Of a stretch of 19,021 bases of DNA, positions 1 through 7,910 are shown in pieces. A program made the position numbers and the translations under genes. Numbering within the stretch: the stretch's first letter is position 1; each line of letters begins with the position of its first letter. Origin of the DNA: Pseudorhodobacter antarcticus (lineage in GTDB: Bacteria > Pseudomonadota > Alphaproteobacteria > Rhodobacterales > Rhodobacteraceae); NCBI GenBank assembly GCA_945897655.1, contig CAMDHB010000023.1, forward strand, positions 1-19,021, in the 5' to 3' direction. A model generated the notes under the pieces. The model was not told the DNA's origin. It saw only the letters and a program-made list of their open reading frames with translations, and did no database searches.

Positions 1-1
1 C

Positions 2-847
2 ACCGCCTTTTTCGATGAACTCACCAACACCGTGACCTATGTCGTGCGTGATCCGGCCAGCACCTCCTGTGCCGTGATCGACAGTGTGATGGACATCGAT
101 TATGCGGCCGGTCGCATCACCTATGCCTCGGCAGATGCGGTGATCGACCATATCAAGGCCAATGGCCTGACATTGGAATGGTTGATCGAAACCCATGTCC
201 ATGCCGACCACTTGTCTGGTGCGCCCTATATTCAGGGCAAACTGGGCGGCAAGATCGGCATTGGCGAGAATATCACGCTGGTCCAAGACACCTTTGCCAA
301 GGTTTTCAACGAAGGCACCGAGTTTCAGCGCGACGGCAGTCAGTTCGACCACCTGTTCAAGGATGGCGATAGCTATCAGATCGGCACCCTGACGGCCTTT
401 GCCATGCACACGCCGGGCCACACCCCCGCCTGCATGACCCATGTCATCGGCGATGCCGCCTTTGTGGGCGATACGCTTTTCATGCCTGACGGAGGCTCGG
501 CCAGAGCCGATTTTCCGGGCGGCGATGCGCGCACCCTGTATCGGTCAATCAAGCGGGTGCTGTCGATGCCAGATGCCACACGCCTGTTCATGTGCCACGA
601 CTATGGCCCGAACGGCCGCGACATTCGCTGGGAAACCACAGTGGCCGAACAAAACGCCAATAACATCCACGTCAAGGACGGCATCACCGAAGATGCCTTC
701 GTCCATCTGCGCGAAGCCCGCGACGCCACCTTGTCGATGCCAAAGCTGATCATCCCATCCTTGCAGGTCAACATGCGGGCGGGCGACCTGCCAGCCGCCG
801 ATGACAGCGGCAAACGCTTTTTGAAGGTCCCGATCAACGGGCTCTGA
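2..847 (+). CDS. blh: ETHE1/Blh-like persulfide dioxygenase (MBL fold), 5' partial
   Basis: This is a metallo-beta-lactamase-fold hydrolase of the ETHE1/Blh type, expected to oxidise glutathione persulfide to sulfite and glutathione with a mononuclear iron. The frame is open from base 2, and the residues before the GTG at 32 (TAFFDELTNT) look like the normal family N-terminus, so the true start lies upstream of the window. The metal-binding motif THVHADHLSG is encoded at about 191-220. Further ligands are in HTPGHTPACMTH, GDTLF (Asp) and CHDYG. No C-terminal rhodanese domain is fused; the next gene supplies a related function separately. The stop is 43 bases before the DUF442 gene, and the SulP gene follows, which fits a sulfide/persulfide detoxification operon. 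The fold is certain. The precise substrate is inferred from family and neighbours, and a generic MBL hydrolase is the alternative. Confidence 0.85.
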   Translation, partial: TAFFDELTNTVTYVVRDPASTSCAVIDSVMDIDYAAGRITYASADAVIDHIKANGLTLEWLIETHVHADHLSGAPYIQGKLGGKIGIGENITLVQDTFAKVFNEGTEFQRDGSQFDHLFKDGDSYQIGTLTAFAMHTPGHTPACMTHVIGDAAFVGDTLFMPDGGSARADFPGGDARTLYRSIKRVLSMPDATRLFMCHDYGPNGRDIRWETTVAEQNANNIHVKDGITEDAFVHLREARDATLSMPKLIIPSLQVNMRAGDLPAADDSGKRFLKVPINGL

Positions 848-890
848 TCCGCTTTTGCCCGCTCACCGCCCAAGCCCAAGGAATGGTTCC

Positions 891-1304
891 ATGACGATCA
901 AGCTTCTTACCCCGACCTTGTCTGTCTGCGGGCAGATTTTGCCGCAGGACATGGGCGAACTTGCTGCTGCCGGTTTCAGGTCCGTCATCTGCAACCGGCC
1001 CGATGGCGAAGGTACCGATCAGCCCACCTTTGCCGACATCAGGGCCGCTGCGGCCATCGCGGGATTGAGGGCCCAGTACCTGCCCATCGTTCCGGGCAAC
1101 GCCAGCGATCAAGACGTCCTGGCCTTTACGGCCGCATTGGACAGCCTGCCCAAGCCCATACTTGCCTTTTGCCGCACCGGTGCAAGGTCTGCGACCCTAT
1201 GGACCATGTCCGAGGCCGGACGCACGCCCAAGGATCAGGTTGTTCCCGCCCTCGGCCAGACCGCAAGCCCGGGCTTGGCCCTGAATCAAGGACCAAATCG
1301 TTGA
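891..1304 (+). CDS. DUF442/TIGR01244-type sulfur transferase (rhodanese/phosphatase-like)
   Basis: This small cytoplasmic protein (137 aa) belongs to the family found beside, or fused to, Blh-type persulfide dioxygenases. Its active-site loop CRTGARS (residues 94-100) has the Cys-x5-Arg-Ser layout of dual-specificity phosphatase and rhodanese-like folds, so Cys94 is the likely persulfide-carrying or catalytic residue. The ATG at 891 is preferred over an in-frame start at 855, because AAGGAA at 878-883 sits at good spacing and the family N-terminus begins near MTIKLLTP. Its stop (TGA, 1302-1304) overlaps the TTG start of the SulP gene, which implies translational coupling. The role in sulfur transfer comes from family context. 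A phosphatase activity cannot be excluded. Confidence 0.82.
   Translation: MTIKLLTPTLSVCGQILPQDMGELAAAGFRSVICNRPDGEGTDQPTFADIRAAAAIAGLRAQYLPIVPGNASDQDVLAFTAALDSLPKPILAFCRTGARSATLWTMSEAGRTPKDQVVPALGQTASPGLALNQGPNR
1288..1292 (+). promoter_or_regulatory. Ribosome binding site deciding a TTG start for the SulP gene
   Basis: AAGGA lies 8 bases before the TTG at 1301. That TTG shares bases with the upstream TGA stop (TTGA, 1301-1304). This fixes the SulP start at 1301 rather than at in-frame starts further upstream (from 1169), which would add about 44 non-family residues inside the DUF442 gene. Confidence 0.65.
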
Positions 1305-3073
1305 TATCCCTCAAGTCCCTGTTGCCCATCCTTGGCTGGGCCCCGACCTATTCCAAAACCGAGGCGCAAAGCGATCTGGTCGCTGCCCTGATCGTGACGA
1401 TCATGCTGGTGCCGCAAAGCCTAGCCTATGCCATGCTGGCGGGCCTGCCACCACAGGTTGGGCTTTATGCCTCGATCCTGCCCTTGCTGGCCTATGCGGT
1501 TTTCGGCACCAGTCGGGCGCTGGCCGTGGGCCCGGTCGCCGTCGTGTCGCTTATGACGGCGGCAGCGGTTGGCCATGTGGCCGCACCGGGAAGTGCCGAG
1601 TATCTGACCGCGGCCATCACGCTGGCCTTTTTGTCAGGGCTTGTGCTGCTGGCAATGTCGGTGTTGCGGTTGGGGTTCATGGCGAATTTCCTGAGCCATC
1701 CCGTGATTTCGGGGTTCATAACCGCTTCGGGGCTTTTGATCGCCACATCCCAGGTGAAACACATCTTGGGGATCAAGGCCGACGGTGACACGCTTCCGGA
1801 ACTGATGTCCGGTCTTTACGCAGGGCTAGGCGGGATCAATCCCTACACCCTTGTCATCGGCATCCTTGCGACGGGCTTTTTGTTCTGGACCCGCAGGCAG
1901 TTGAAACCCCTGCTGCTGGCACAGGGGCTGCGCCCCCGCGTTGCGGATCTGATCGGCAAGGCCGGCCCCGTAGCGGCGATCGTTCTGTCAATCCTTGCGG
2001 TTGTCGGGTTCGGTCTGGCGGACAAGGGTGTCAGGATTGTCGGTGATATCCCTGCCGGGTTGCCGCCCTTTGCCTTGCCCTCGTTTGACTTGGGCCTATG
2101 GCAGCAGCTTCTGGTGCCGGCCGTGCTGATCAGTCTGGTGGGATTTGTCGAATCCGTGTCCATCGCGCAAACGCTGGCGGCCAAGCGGCGGCAACGCATT
2201 GTGCCCAATCAGGAACTGACCGCACTTGGCCTGTCCAACGTCGCCTCAGCGCTGTCTGGCGGCTATCCGGTGACAGGCGGCTTTGCCCGTTCTGTCGTGA
2301 ACTTCGATGCAGGCGCAGAGACGCCCTTGGCAGGTGCCTTCACGGCAGCAGGCATTCTTGCGGCCACCGTCTTTCTGACGCCGCTGTTCCGGTTCCTGCC
2401 GCAGGCCGTGCTGGCCGCCACGATCATCGTGGCAGTCTTGTCGCTGGTTGATCTGGGCGCGATCAAGCGGACCTGGGCCTATTCCAAACCAGACTTCGCG
2501 GCGATGGCCGTAACCATTCTGACCGTCCTGCTGGTGGGCGTCGAAGCCGGGATTACGGCAGGCGTCTCGTTGTCGCTGATGCTGTTCTTGTGGCGCACAT
2601 CGCGCCCGCATATGGCGATTGTCGGCCAGATGCCCGGGACCGAACATTTTCGCAATGTGGATCGCCACGACGTGATCACCGAGCCCGGAATCTTGTCGAT
2701 CCGGGTTGATGAAAGCCTGTACTTTGCCAATGCCCGCGCGCTGGAAGATGCGATTTATGACCGCATCGCGGACCAACCGCTGCTAAAGCATGTCATCCTC
2801 ATGTGCCCGGCGGTCAACGCCATTGATGCCAGTGCGCTGGAAAGTCTGGAGGCCATCGCACACCGCCTGAACTCTGCCGGGATCGGCTTTCACCTGTCCG
2901 AGGTCAAGGGACCCGTCATGGACGCGTTGAAACGGTCCGATTTCACGGCCCATTTCAAGGGTCAGATATTCCTGTCGCAGTTTGACGCTGTGAAAAGCCT
3001 TACTTGCCCCCCCAAGTCCAATGCCACCCCGGCCGCTGCGCATGGCATAGCCGCCTTTGGGCCGGTGGGTTGA
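1301..3073 (+). CDS. SulP-family anion transporter with STAS domain
   Basis: This inner-membrane SulP (SLC26-like) permease of 590 aa starts at TTG 1301. The N-terminal part carries the family signature region with LVPQSLAYAMLAGLPPQVGL followed by ASILPLLAYAVFGTSRALAVGP, within a multi-span hydrophobic domain of about 430 residues. The 'PVTGGFARSVVNFDAGAETP' segment is the conserved late-core SulP motif. From about residue 446 to 570 there is a cytoplasmic STAS domain containing RVDESLYFANARALED and AIDASALESLEAI. Length is normal for bacterial SulP. Coupling to the persulfide dioxygenase and DUF442 genes suggests export of sulfite or sulfate produced by sulfide oxidation, or uptake of a sulfur oxyanion. 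Direction and substrate cannot be read from sequence, and bicarbonate or dicarboxylate SulP proteins also exist. Confidence 0.9.
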   Translation: MISLKSLLPILGWAPTYSKTEAQSDLVAALIVTIMLVPQSLAYAMLAGLPPQVGLYASILPLLAYAVFGTSRALAVGPVAVVSLMTAAAVGHVAAPGSAEYLTAAITLAFLSGLVLLAMSVLRLGFMANFLSHPVISGFITASGLLIATSQVKHILGIKADGDTLPELMSGLYAGLGGINPYTLVIGILATGFLFWTRRQLKPLLLAQGLRPRVADLIGKAGPVAAIVLSILAVVGFGLADKGVRIVGDIPAGLPPFALPSFDLGLWQQLLVPAVLISLVGFVESVSIAQTLAAKRRQRIVPNQELTALGLSNVASALSGGYPVTGGFARSVVNFDAGAETPLAGAFTAAGILAATVFLTPLFRFLPQAVLAATIIVAVLSLVDLGAIKRTWAYSKPDFAAMAVTILTVLLVGVEAGITAGVSLSLMLFLWRTSRPHMAIVGQMPGTEHFRNVDRHDVITEPGILSIRVDESLYFANARALEDAIYDRIADQPLLKHVILMCPAVNAIDASALESLEAIAHRLNSAGIGFHLSEVKGPVMDALKRSDFTAHFKGQIFLSQFDAVKSLTCPPKSNATPAAAHGIAAFGPVG

Positions 3074-3116
3074 TCCAAAGGGCAATTCCCCTCAGGTTAA
3101 AAATGTTTCTTCACAG

Positions 3117-3145
3117 TTGAACCCTGGATTCTTCGGTGCTAGCGT
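3117..3145 (+). promoter_or_regulatory. Candidate sigma-70-type promoter of the glx/mgs operon
   Basis: TTGAAC (3117-3122) and TAGCGT (3140-3145) are separated by 17 bases and would start transcription near 3152, just before AAGGAG (3161-3166) and the ATG at 3176. The -10 match is weak. The 102-base gap after the SulP gene, with an A/T-rich patch at 3098-3110, makes a promoter here plausible. Confidence 0.3.
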
Positions 3146-3175
3146 CAGGAAGAATATTGCAAGGAGACGAATCCC

Positions 3176-4072
3176 ATGTGCGGCATCGTTGGACTGTTCC
3201 TGAAGGACCCCAAGCTGGAGCCGCAACTGGGCGCCATGCTGACCGAAATGCTGATCACCATGACAGACCGGGGCCCCGACAGCGCGGGCATCGCGATCTA
3301 TTCCGGGGCAGGGCAGGGGCGGGCCAAGATCACCGTGCAATCGGCCAACCCCGGCGTTGATTTTAAAGCGCTGGATGGCGATTTGCATGACGCCCTCGGC
3401 CAGCCGGTGCTGATGCTGGTCAAGGACACCCATGCCGTGCTGGAAGTGCCGCTGGACCAGATGGAGGCGGCCCGCTCGGCGCTGTCGCACCTGCGCCCCA
3501 ATGTCAAAGTGATGAGTGCGGGCGAAAGCATTGAAATCTTCAAGGAAGTTGGCCTGCCCCGCGATGTGGCTGCCCGCTTTGGCGTCAGCACTATGGGCGG
3601 CACCCACGGCATCGGCCACACCCGCATGGCCACCGAAAGCGCCGTCACCACGATGGGCGCGCATCCTTTCTCGACCGGTTCGGACCAGTGCCTTGTGCAT
3701 AATGGTTCGCTGTCCAACCACAATTCGGTCCGCCGCGATTTGAAACGCGCTGGCATGACGTTTGAGACGGAAAACGACACCGAAGTCGCCGCTGCCTTCA
3801 TAAGCCACAAACTGCGCGAAGGCTCGGCCTTGGGCGATGCGATGGGCGCGACCCTGACCGATCTGGACGGCTTTTTCACCTTTGTCGTCGGCACCAAGAA
3901 CGGCTTTGGCGTGGTGCGTGACCCCATTGCTTGCAAACCCGCCGTCATGGCCGAAACCGACCAGTATGTCGCCTTTGGCAGCGAATACCGCGCCATGGTC
4001 AACCTGCCCGGCATTGAAACCGCCCGGGTCTGGGAACCTGAACCCGCCACCGTTTACTTCTGGGAACGTTGA
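3176..4072 (+). CDS. glxB: Class II glutamine amidotransferase subunit (GlxB/MgsA-like)
   Basis: This is the glutaminase half of a split glutamate-synthase-like enzyme (298 aa). Cys2 directly follows the initiator Met (MCGIVG), so Met removal exposes the Ntn-type nucleophile. Glutamine-binding motifs follow: DRGPDSAG (31-38), GHTRMATES (147-155), HNGSLSNH (175-182) and NDTEVAA (200-206), all as in GltB/PurF/GlmS glutaminase domains. It releases ammonia from glutamine, or transfers the amide or methylamine group of a glutamine analogue, to the FMN subunit. AAGGAG at 3161-3166 supports the start. Three bases separate it from the next gene, and gene order is B-C-D as in glxBCD and mgsABC. Whether it belongs to N-methylglutamate synthase (gamma-glutamylmethylamide plus 2-oxoglutarate) or to a general glutamine-dependent enzyme is not settled by sequence. 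Confidence 0.9.
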   Translation: MCGIVGLFLKDPKLEPQLGAMLTEMLITMTDRGPDSAGIAIYSGAGQGRAKITVQSANPGVDFKALDGDLHDALGQPVLMLVKDTHAVLEVPLDQMEAARSALSHLRPNVKVMSAGESIEIFKEVGLPRDVAARFGVSTMGGTHGIGHTRMATESAVTTMGAHPFSTGSDQCLVHNGSLSNHNSVRRDLKRAGMTFETENDTEVAAAFISHKLREGSALGDAMGATLTDLDGFFTFVVGTKNGFGVVRDPIACKPAVMAETDQYVAFGSEYRAMVNLPGIETARVWEPEPATVYFWER

Positions 4073-4075
4073 TCC

Positions 4076-4765
4076 ATGCAGACCTTTGACCTTTCCGCCA
4101 ATGGCCTGCGGGCGCTGAACTCCTCGCTGCACGCCCTCAAGGGCCAGACCAACATGACCGAATGGGAAATCATCAATCCCAAGGGCGCCCATGCCATCGC
4201 CGCCGGGGTGGATGCGCCGGTGGATATCACCGTACGCGGATCGACCGGCTACTACTGCGCAGGCATGAACAAACAGGCCACCATCCGCGTCAAAGGCTCG
4301 GCAGGCCCCGGTGTGGCTGAAAACATGATGTCCGGCACCGTGATCATTGACGGCGATGCCAGCCAATACGCCGGGGCCACCGGGCGCGGCGGGTTGCTGG
4401 TCATCAAGGGCAATGCGTCGTCACGCTGCGGCATTTCGATGAAGGGCATCGACATCGTGGTGCATGGCAGCATCGGCCACATGTCCTGTTTCATGGCGCA
4501 ATCGGGCAATCTGGTCGTGCTGGGCGACGCAGGCGAAGCCTTGGGCGACAGCCTGTACGAGGCGCGGCTTTTTGTGCGCGGTTCGGTCAAATCCCTTGGT
4601 GCCGACTGCATCGAAAAGGAAATGCGCCCCGAACACATCGCCCTTCTGGCCGACCTTCTGAAACGGGGCGAGGCGGACGGCAAAGCGTCACCCCACGAAT
4701 TCAAACGCTACGGCTCTGCGCGCAAGCTCTATACCTTCAACGTCGATAACGCTGCGGCCTATTGA
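4076..4765 (+). CDS. glxC: GXGXG-domain glutamate synthase subunit (GlxC/MgsB-like)
   Basis: This protein (229 aa) corresponds to the C-terminal right-handed beta-helix (GXGXG) domain of glutamate synthase large subunit, encoded separately. From about residue 55 to 175 it is built of glycine-spaced strands such as IRVKGSAGPG, VIIDGDASQYAGA, LLVIKGNASSRCG, IVVHGSIGH and LVVLGDAGEALGDS. In GltB this domain is structural, bracing the glutaminase and FMN domains and lining the ammonia tunnel; the same role is inferred here. The gene starts 3 bases after the glxB-like stop and ends 7 bases before the glxD-like start, so it is certainly co-transcribed with them. No catalytic residues are expected. 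Confidence 0.9.
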   Translation: MQTFDLSANGLRALNSSLHALKGQTNMTEWEIINPKGAHAIAAGVDAPVDITVRGSTGYYCAGMNKQATIRVKGSAGPGVAENMMSGTVIIDGDASQYAGATGRGGLLVIKGNASSRCGISMKGIDIVVHGSIGHMSCFMAQSGNLVVLGDAGEALGDSLYEARLFVRGSVKSLGADCIEKEMRPEHIALLADLLKRGEADGKASPHEFKRYGSARKLYTFNVDNAAAY

Positions 4766-4772
4766 GGATCCC

Positions 4773-6089
4773 ATGACAGAATTCCTGCACACACCGCCGA
4801 AACAGTCATGGACCTTTTCCAACGACGTGAACGCCGAAATCCGCCGCGCCGCCGCGACCGGGATCTATGACATCCGTGGCGGCGGCTCCAAACGCCGCCT
4901 GCCGCATTTCGACGACCTTCTGTTTCTCGGCGCCTCGATCAGTCGCTATCCTCTGGAAGGCTACCGCGAGAAATGCGCAACCGATGTCTGGCTGGGCACC
5001 CGTTTTGCCAAAAAGCCCATCCATCTGGACATCCCCGTCACCATCGCCGGCATGTCCTTCGGCGCCCTCTCCGGACCTGCCAAAGAGGCGCTGGGCCGGG
5101 GGGCGACCGCCGCCGGAACCTCGACCACCACCGGCGATGGCGGAATGACCGAGGAAGAGCGCGGGCACAGCAAAACTTTGGTGTATCAATACCTTCCCTC
5201 CCGCTACGGCATGAACCCCGATGACCTGCGCCGCGCCGACGCGATCGAGGTTGTGGTGGGGCAGGGTGCCAAGCCCGGTGGCGGCGGCATGCTCTTGGGC
5301 CAGAAAATCTCCGACCGCGTTGCGATGATGCGCAACCTGCCCAAGGGCATCGACCAACGCTCCGCCTGCCGTCACCCCGACTGGACCGGCCCGGACGATC
5401 TGGAAATCAAACTGCTTGAAATCCGCGAAATCACCGATTGGGAAAAGCCGATCTATGTGAAGATCGGCGGCGCGCGGCCCTATTATGACACCGCTTTGGC
5501 CGTCAAGGCGGGTGCGGACGTGGTTGTGTTGGACGGTATGCAGGGCGGCACTGCCGCCACGCAGGACGTGTTCATCGAAAACGTCGGCATGCCCATTCTG
5601 GCCTGTATCCCGCTTGCCGTGAAGGCGCTGCAAGATCTGGGCATGCACCGCAAGGTGCAACTCATCGTCTCGGGCGGCATCCGCACCGGGGCCGATGTGG
5701 CCAAGGCCATGGCCCTTGGTGCCGACGCCGTCGCCATCGGGACCGCCGCACTGGTCGCCTTGGGCGACAATGACCCGGCACTTGAATCGGAATACCGCAA
5801 GCTTGGCACGACCGCTGGTGCCTATGACGACTGGCACGAGGGGCGCGATCCGGCGGGTATCACGACCCAAGACCCCGAACTGTCCAAACGCCTTGACCCC
5901 ATCCTGGGTGGCCGTCGCCTGAAAAACTACCTCAAGGTCCTGACGCTTGAGGCGCAGACGATTGCCCGCGCCTGCGGCAAGAACAACCTGCACAATCTGG
6001 AGCCTGAGGATCTGTGCGCCCTTACAGTCGAATCCGCCGCCATGGCCGGGGTGCCGCTGGCGGGCACAAGCTGGATTCCGGGGCGGTAA
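4773..6089 (+). CDS. glxD: FMN-binding glutamate synthase subunit (GlxD/MgsC-like)
   Basis: This is the catalytic FMN TIM-barrel subunit (438 aa) of the split glutamate synthase or N-methylglutamate synthase, reducing the imine formed from 2-oxoglutarate. Recognisable segments are TIAGMSFGALSGPAKEALG (90-108), TSTTTGDGGM (116-125), GQGAKPGGGGMLLG (163-176), VVLDGMQGGTAA (251-262), and the FMN-phosphate region SGGIRTGADVAKAMALGADA (300-319). The compact three-cysteine [3Fe-4S] motif of GltB (C-x5-C-x4-C) is not visible. Two cysteines near the C-terminus (Cys401 and Cys415, C-x13-C) remain as possible ligands. GAGGA just before the ATG supports the start. The stop TAA overlaps the next ATG (TAATG), so the OsmC-like gene is translationally coupled. 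The physiological electron donor is not encoded in this window. Confidence 0.9.
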   Translation: MTEFLHTPPKQSWTFSNDVNAEIRRAAATGIYDIRGGGSKRRLPHFDDLLFLGASISRYPLEGYREKCATDVWLGTRFAKKPIHLDIPVTIAGMSFGALSGPAKEALGRGATAAGTSTTTGDGGMTEEERGHSKTLVYQYLPSRYGMNPDDLRRADAIEVVVGQGAKPGGGGMLLGQKISDRVAMMRNLPKGIDQRSACRHPDWTGPDDLEIKLLEIREITDWEKPIYVKIGGARPYYDTALAVKAGADVVVLDGMQGGTAATQDVFIENVGMPILACIPLAVKALQDLGMHRKVQLIVSGGIRTGADVAKAMALGADAVAIGTAALVALGDNDPALESEYRKLGTTAGAYDDWHEGRDPAGITTQDPELSKRLDPILGGRRLKNYLKVLTLEAQTIARACGKNNLHNLEPEDLCALTVESAAMAGVPLAGTSWIPGR

Positions 6090-6535
6090 TGGCCAGCTAC
6101 ACCGCGACTGTGGACTGGAGGCGTGGGGCCGATGAGCCCTTCACCGACAACCGCTACAGCCGTGGCCACCAGTGGAGCTTTGACGGCGGCGTGACCTTCC
6201 GCGCCTCCGCCTCCCCCCAAGTCGTCGGCAAATTCGCCGACCCCGCGGGCGTCGACCCGGAGGAGGCTTTTGTCGCCTCCCTCTGCTCCTGCCATATGCT
6301 CACCTTCCTGCATCTGGCGGCCAAGTTGGGCCACACCGTTGACAGCTATTCCGACACCGCCGAGGGCCGGATGTCCAAGGATGATGGCCGGGTTTGGGTC
6401 TCTCACGTCACCCTGCGCCCCCGGATCGTCTGGACCGGGACCCGCACCGAAGAACTTGCGCTGCACCACGCGGCACATGATGAATGCTTCATCGCCAATT
6501 CCGTAAAAACTGACGTGCGCTGCGAACCCGCATAA
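6089..6535 (+). CDS. OsmC/Ohr-family protein
   Basis: This is a 148-aa OsmC-family protein, a fold that reduces organic hydroperoxides with two cysteines. The central helix carries CSCHMLTFLHLAAKLG, with Cys66 and Cys68, and the second conserved cysteine is in HDECFIANS (Cys133). An extra Cys145 sits four residues from the end. In canonical OsmC the first reactive cysteine precedes HM, so Cys68 pairs with Cys133. The ATG overlaps the stop of the FMN subunit gene, and the glutamine synthetase gene begins 25 bases downstream, so it is embedded in the nitrogen operon. That placement suggests protection of the flavoenzyme from peroxide it generates, or an unknown accessory role. The family call is firm; the function in this operon is inferred. 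Confidence 0.87.
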   Translation: MASYTATVDWRRGADEPFTDNRYSRGHQWSFDGGVTFRASASPQVVGKFADPAGVDPEEAFVASLCSCHMLTFLHLAAKLGHTVDSYSDTAEGRMSKDDGRVWVSHVTLRPRIVWTGTRTEELALHHAAHDECFIANSVKTDVRCEPA

Positions 6536-6560
6536 GCACTGAATAAACAGGGAGCTAACA

Positions 6561-7868
6561 ATGGTCCAAGATCTCGCCTCATGGGCAAAAGAAAAGGGCG
6601 TCAAGTATTTCATGATTTCCTACACTGACCTTTTCGGCGGTCAGCGTGCGAAACTGGTGCCGACGCAGGCCATCAATGACATGGCGGTCGAGGGAGCTGG
6701 CTTTGCCGGTTTCGCGACCTGGCTGGACCTGACACCTGCCCATCCTGACCTGATGGCCGTGCCCGATGCCTCCTCGGTCATCCAGTTGCCGTGGAAAAAG
6801 GATGTGGCCTGGGTCGCTGCCCGCGCCACGATGGAGGGTAAACTCGTCGCCCAAGCGCCCCGCAACGTGCTGGAGCATGTGATTGCCGAAGCCGCCAAGG
6901 ATGGCTTGCGCGTCAAAACCGGGGTCGAGCCCGAGTTTTTCATCCTGACCGCCGATGGCGAACAAATCTCGGACCCGTACGACAACGCCGAAAAACCCTG
7001 CTACGACCAACAAGCCGTCATGCGCCGTTATGACGTGATTTCAGAGGCTTGCGACTATATGCTCGAACTGGGCTGGGAAGCCTACCAGAACGACCATGAA
7101 GACGCGATTGGCCAGTTCGAGATGAACTGGAAATATGACGACGCCTTGCAAACCGCTGACAAGCATAGCTTTTTCAAGTTCATGATGAAGTCGGTGGCCG
7201 AAAAGCATGGGTTTAGGGCCACCTTCATGCCAAAACCCTTCAAAGGGCTGACTGGGTCAGGTTGCCACGCCCATATCTCGGTCTGGACACCCGATGGCAA
7301 GACCAACGCGTTTTCGGACCCGTCCAAGGAGCTTAGCCTGTCGGACAAGGGCCGCGCTTTCCTTGGCGGCATCATGAAGCATGCAAGCGCGCTGGCCGCG
7401 ATCTGCAACCCGACCGTGAACAGCTACAAACGCATCAACGCCCCCCGCACCTCGTCTGGTGCGACTTGGGCGCCCAATACGGTCACCTGGACCGGCAACA
7501 ACCGCACCCATATGGTCCGCGTCCCGGGCCCCGGTCGTTTCGAACTCCGCCTGCCCGATGGCGCGGCCAACCCCTACCTTTTGCAAGCCGTCATCATCGC
7601 CGCCGGTCTTGACGGGGTGCGCACCAATGCCAATCCGGGGCGGCGGTATGACATCGACATGTACCAGATGGGCCATACGGTAAAGGGCGCGCCCCTGCTG
7701 CCGCTGAACCTGCTGGACGCCTTGCGCGAATATGACAAGGACAAGACCCTGAAGGCCATGATGGGCGAGGAGTTTTCCAACGCCTATCTGCGCCTGAAGA
7801 GGAAGGAGTGGGACAGCTACGCCGCCCACTTCTCGCGGTGGGAGCATGAGAATACGCTCGACATCTGA
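6561..7868 (+). CDS. glnT: Type III glutamine synthetase family (GlnT / gamma-glutamylmethylamide synthetase GmaS)
   Basis: This is an ATP-dependent glutamate-amine ligase (435 aa), of the group that includes rhizobial GlnT and GmaS of methylamine users. Metal and substrate residues are visible: GVEPEFF (Glu123 and Glu125), IGQFEMNW (Glu187), GSGCHAHIS (His236), NPTVNSYKRINAPR (283-296) and the arginine-rich GPGRFELRLPDG (323-334). No adenylylation-loop Tyr motif of type I GlnA was recognised. GGGAG precedes the ATG. It is the last gene of the operon and closes the cycle with the Glx/Mgs subunits: ligate an amine to glutamate, then transfer it to 2-oxoglutarate. If the amine is methylamine the product is gamma-glutamylmethylamide; if ammonia, glutamine. 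Sequence alone does not decide between glnT and gmaS. Confidence 0.88.
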   Translation: MVQDLASWAKEKGVKYFMISYTDLFGGQRAKLVPTQAINDMAVEGAGFAGFATWLDLTPAHPDLMAVPDASSVIQLPWKKDVAWVAARATMEGKLVAQAPRNVLEHVIAEAAKDGLRVKTGVEPEFFILTADGEQISDPYDNAEKPCYDQQAVMRRYDVISEACDYMLELGWEAYQNDHEDAIGQFEMNWKYDDALQTADKHSFFKFMMKSVAEKHGFRATFMPKPFKGLTGSGCHAHISVWTPDGKTNAFSDPSKELSLSDKGRAFLGGIMKHASALAAICNPTVNSYKRINAPRTSSGATWAPNTVTWTGNNRTHMVRVPGPGRFELRLPDGAANPYLLQAVIIAAGLDGVRTNANPGRRYDIDMYQMGHTVKGAPLLPLNLLDALREYDKDKTLKAMMGEEFSNAYLRLKRKEWDSYAAHFSRWEHENTLDI

Positions 7869-7874
7869 CAAAAC

Positions 7875-7903
7875 AGGGGCCCGGCCGTCATTGCCGGGCC
7901 TCT
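7875..7903. terminator. Bidirectional intrinsic terminator between glnT and rmuC
   Basis: GGCCCGGC (7878-7885) pairs perfectly with GCCGGGCC (7893-7900) around a 7-base loop; the stem extends by one G-U, one G-C and one A-T pair outward. CTTT follows on the + strand. AAAAC (7870-7874) on the other side gives a T-run for - strand transcripts. The two flanking genes converge and lie 42 bases apart, so one hairpin can end both transcripts. Confidence 0.82.
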
Positions 7904-7910
7904 TTGCCTC

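Noticed and set aside
3054..3081. Inverted repeat CCTTTGG/CCAAAGG around the SulP stop codon as a terminator.
   Set aside because: The loop is 14 bases, the stem only 7 bp and no T-run follows. Weak at best.
3148..3160. A sigma-54-like GG...GC pair (CAGGAAGAATATTGC) before the glxB-like gene.
   Set aside because: The GG-GC spacing is one base short of the required 10 and the element lies against the ribosome binding site, leaving no room for a leader.
3092..4366. A 424-codon - strand open frame opposite the glxB/glxC-like genes.
   Set aside because: It is antisense to two clearly conserved genes, has a His/Gly-rich unlikely composition and no family features.
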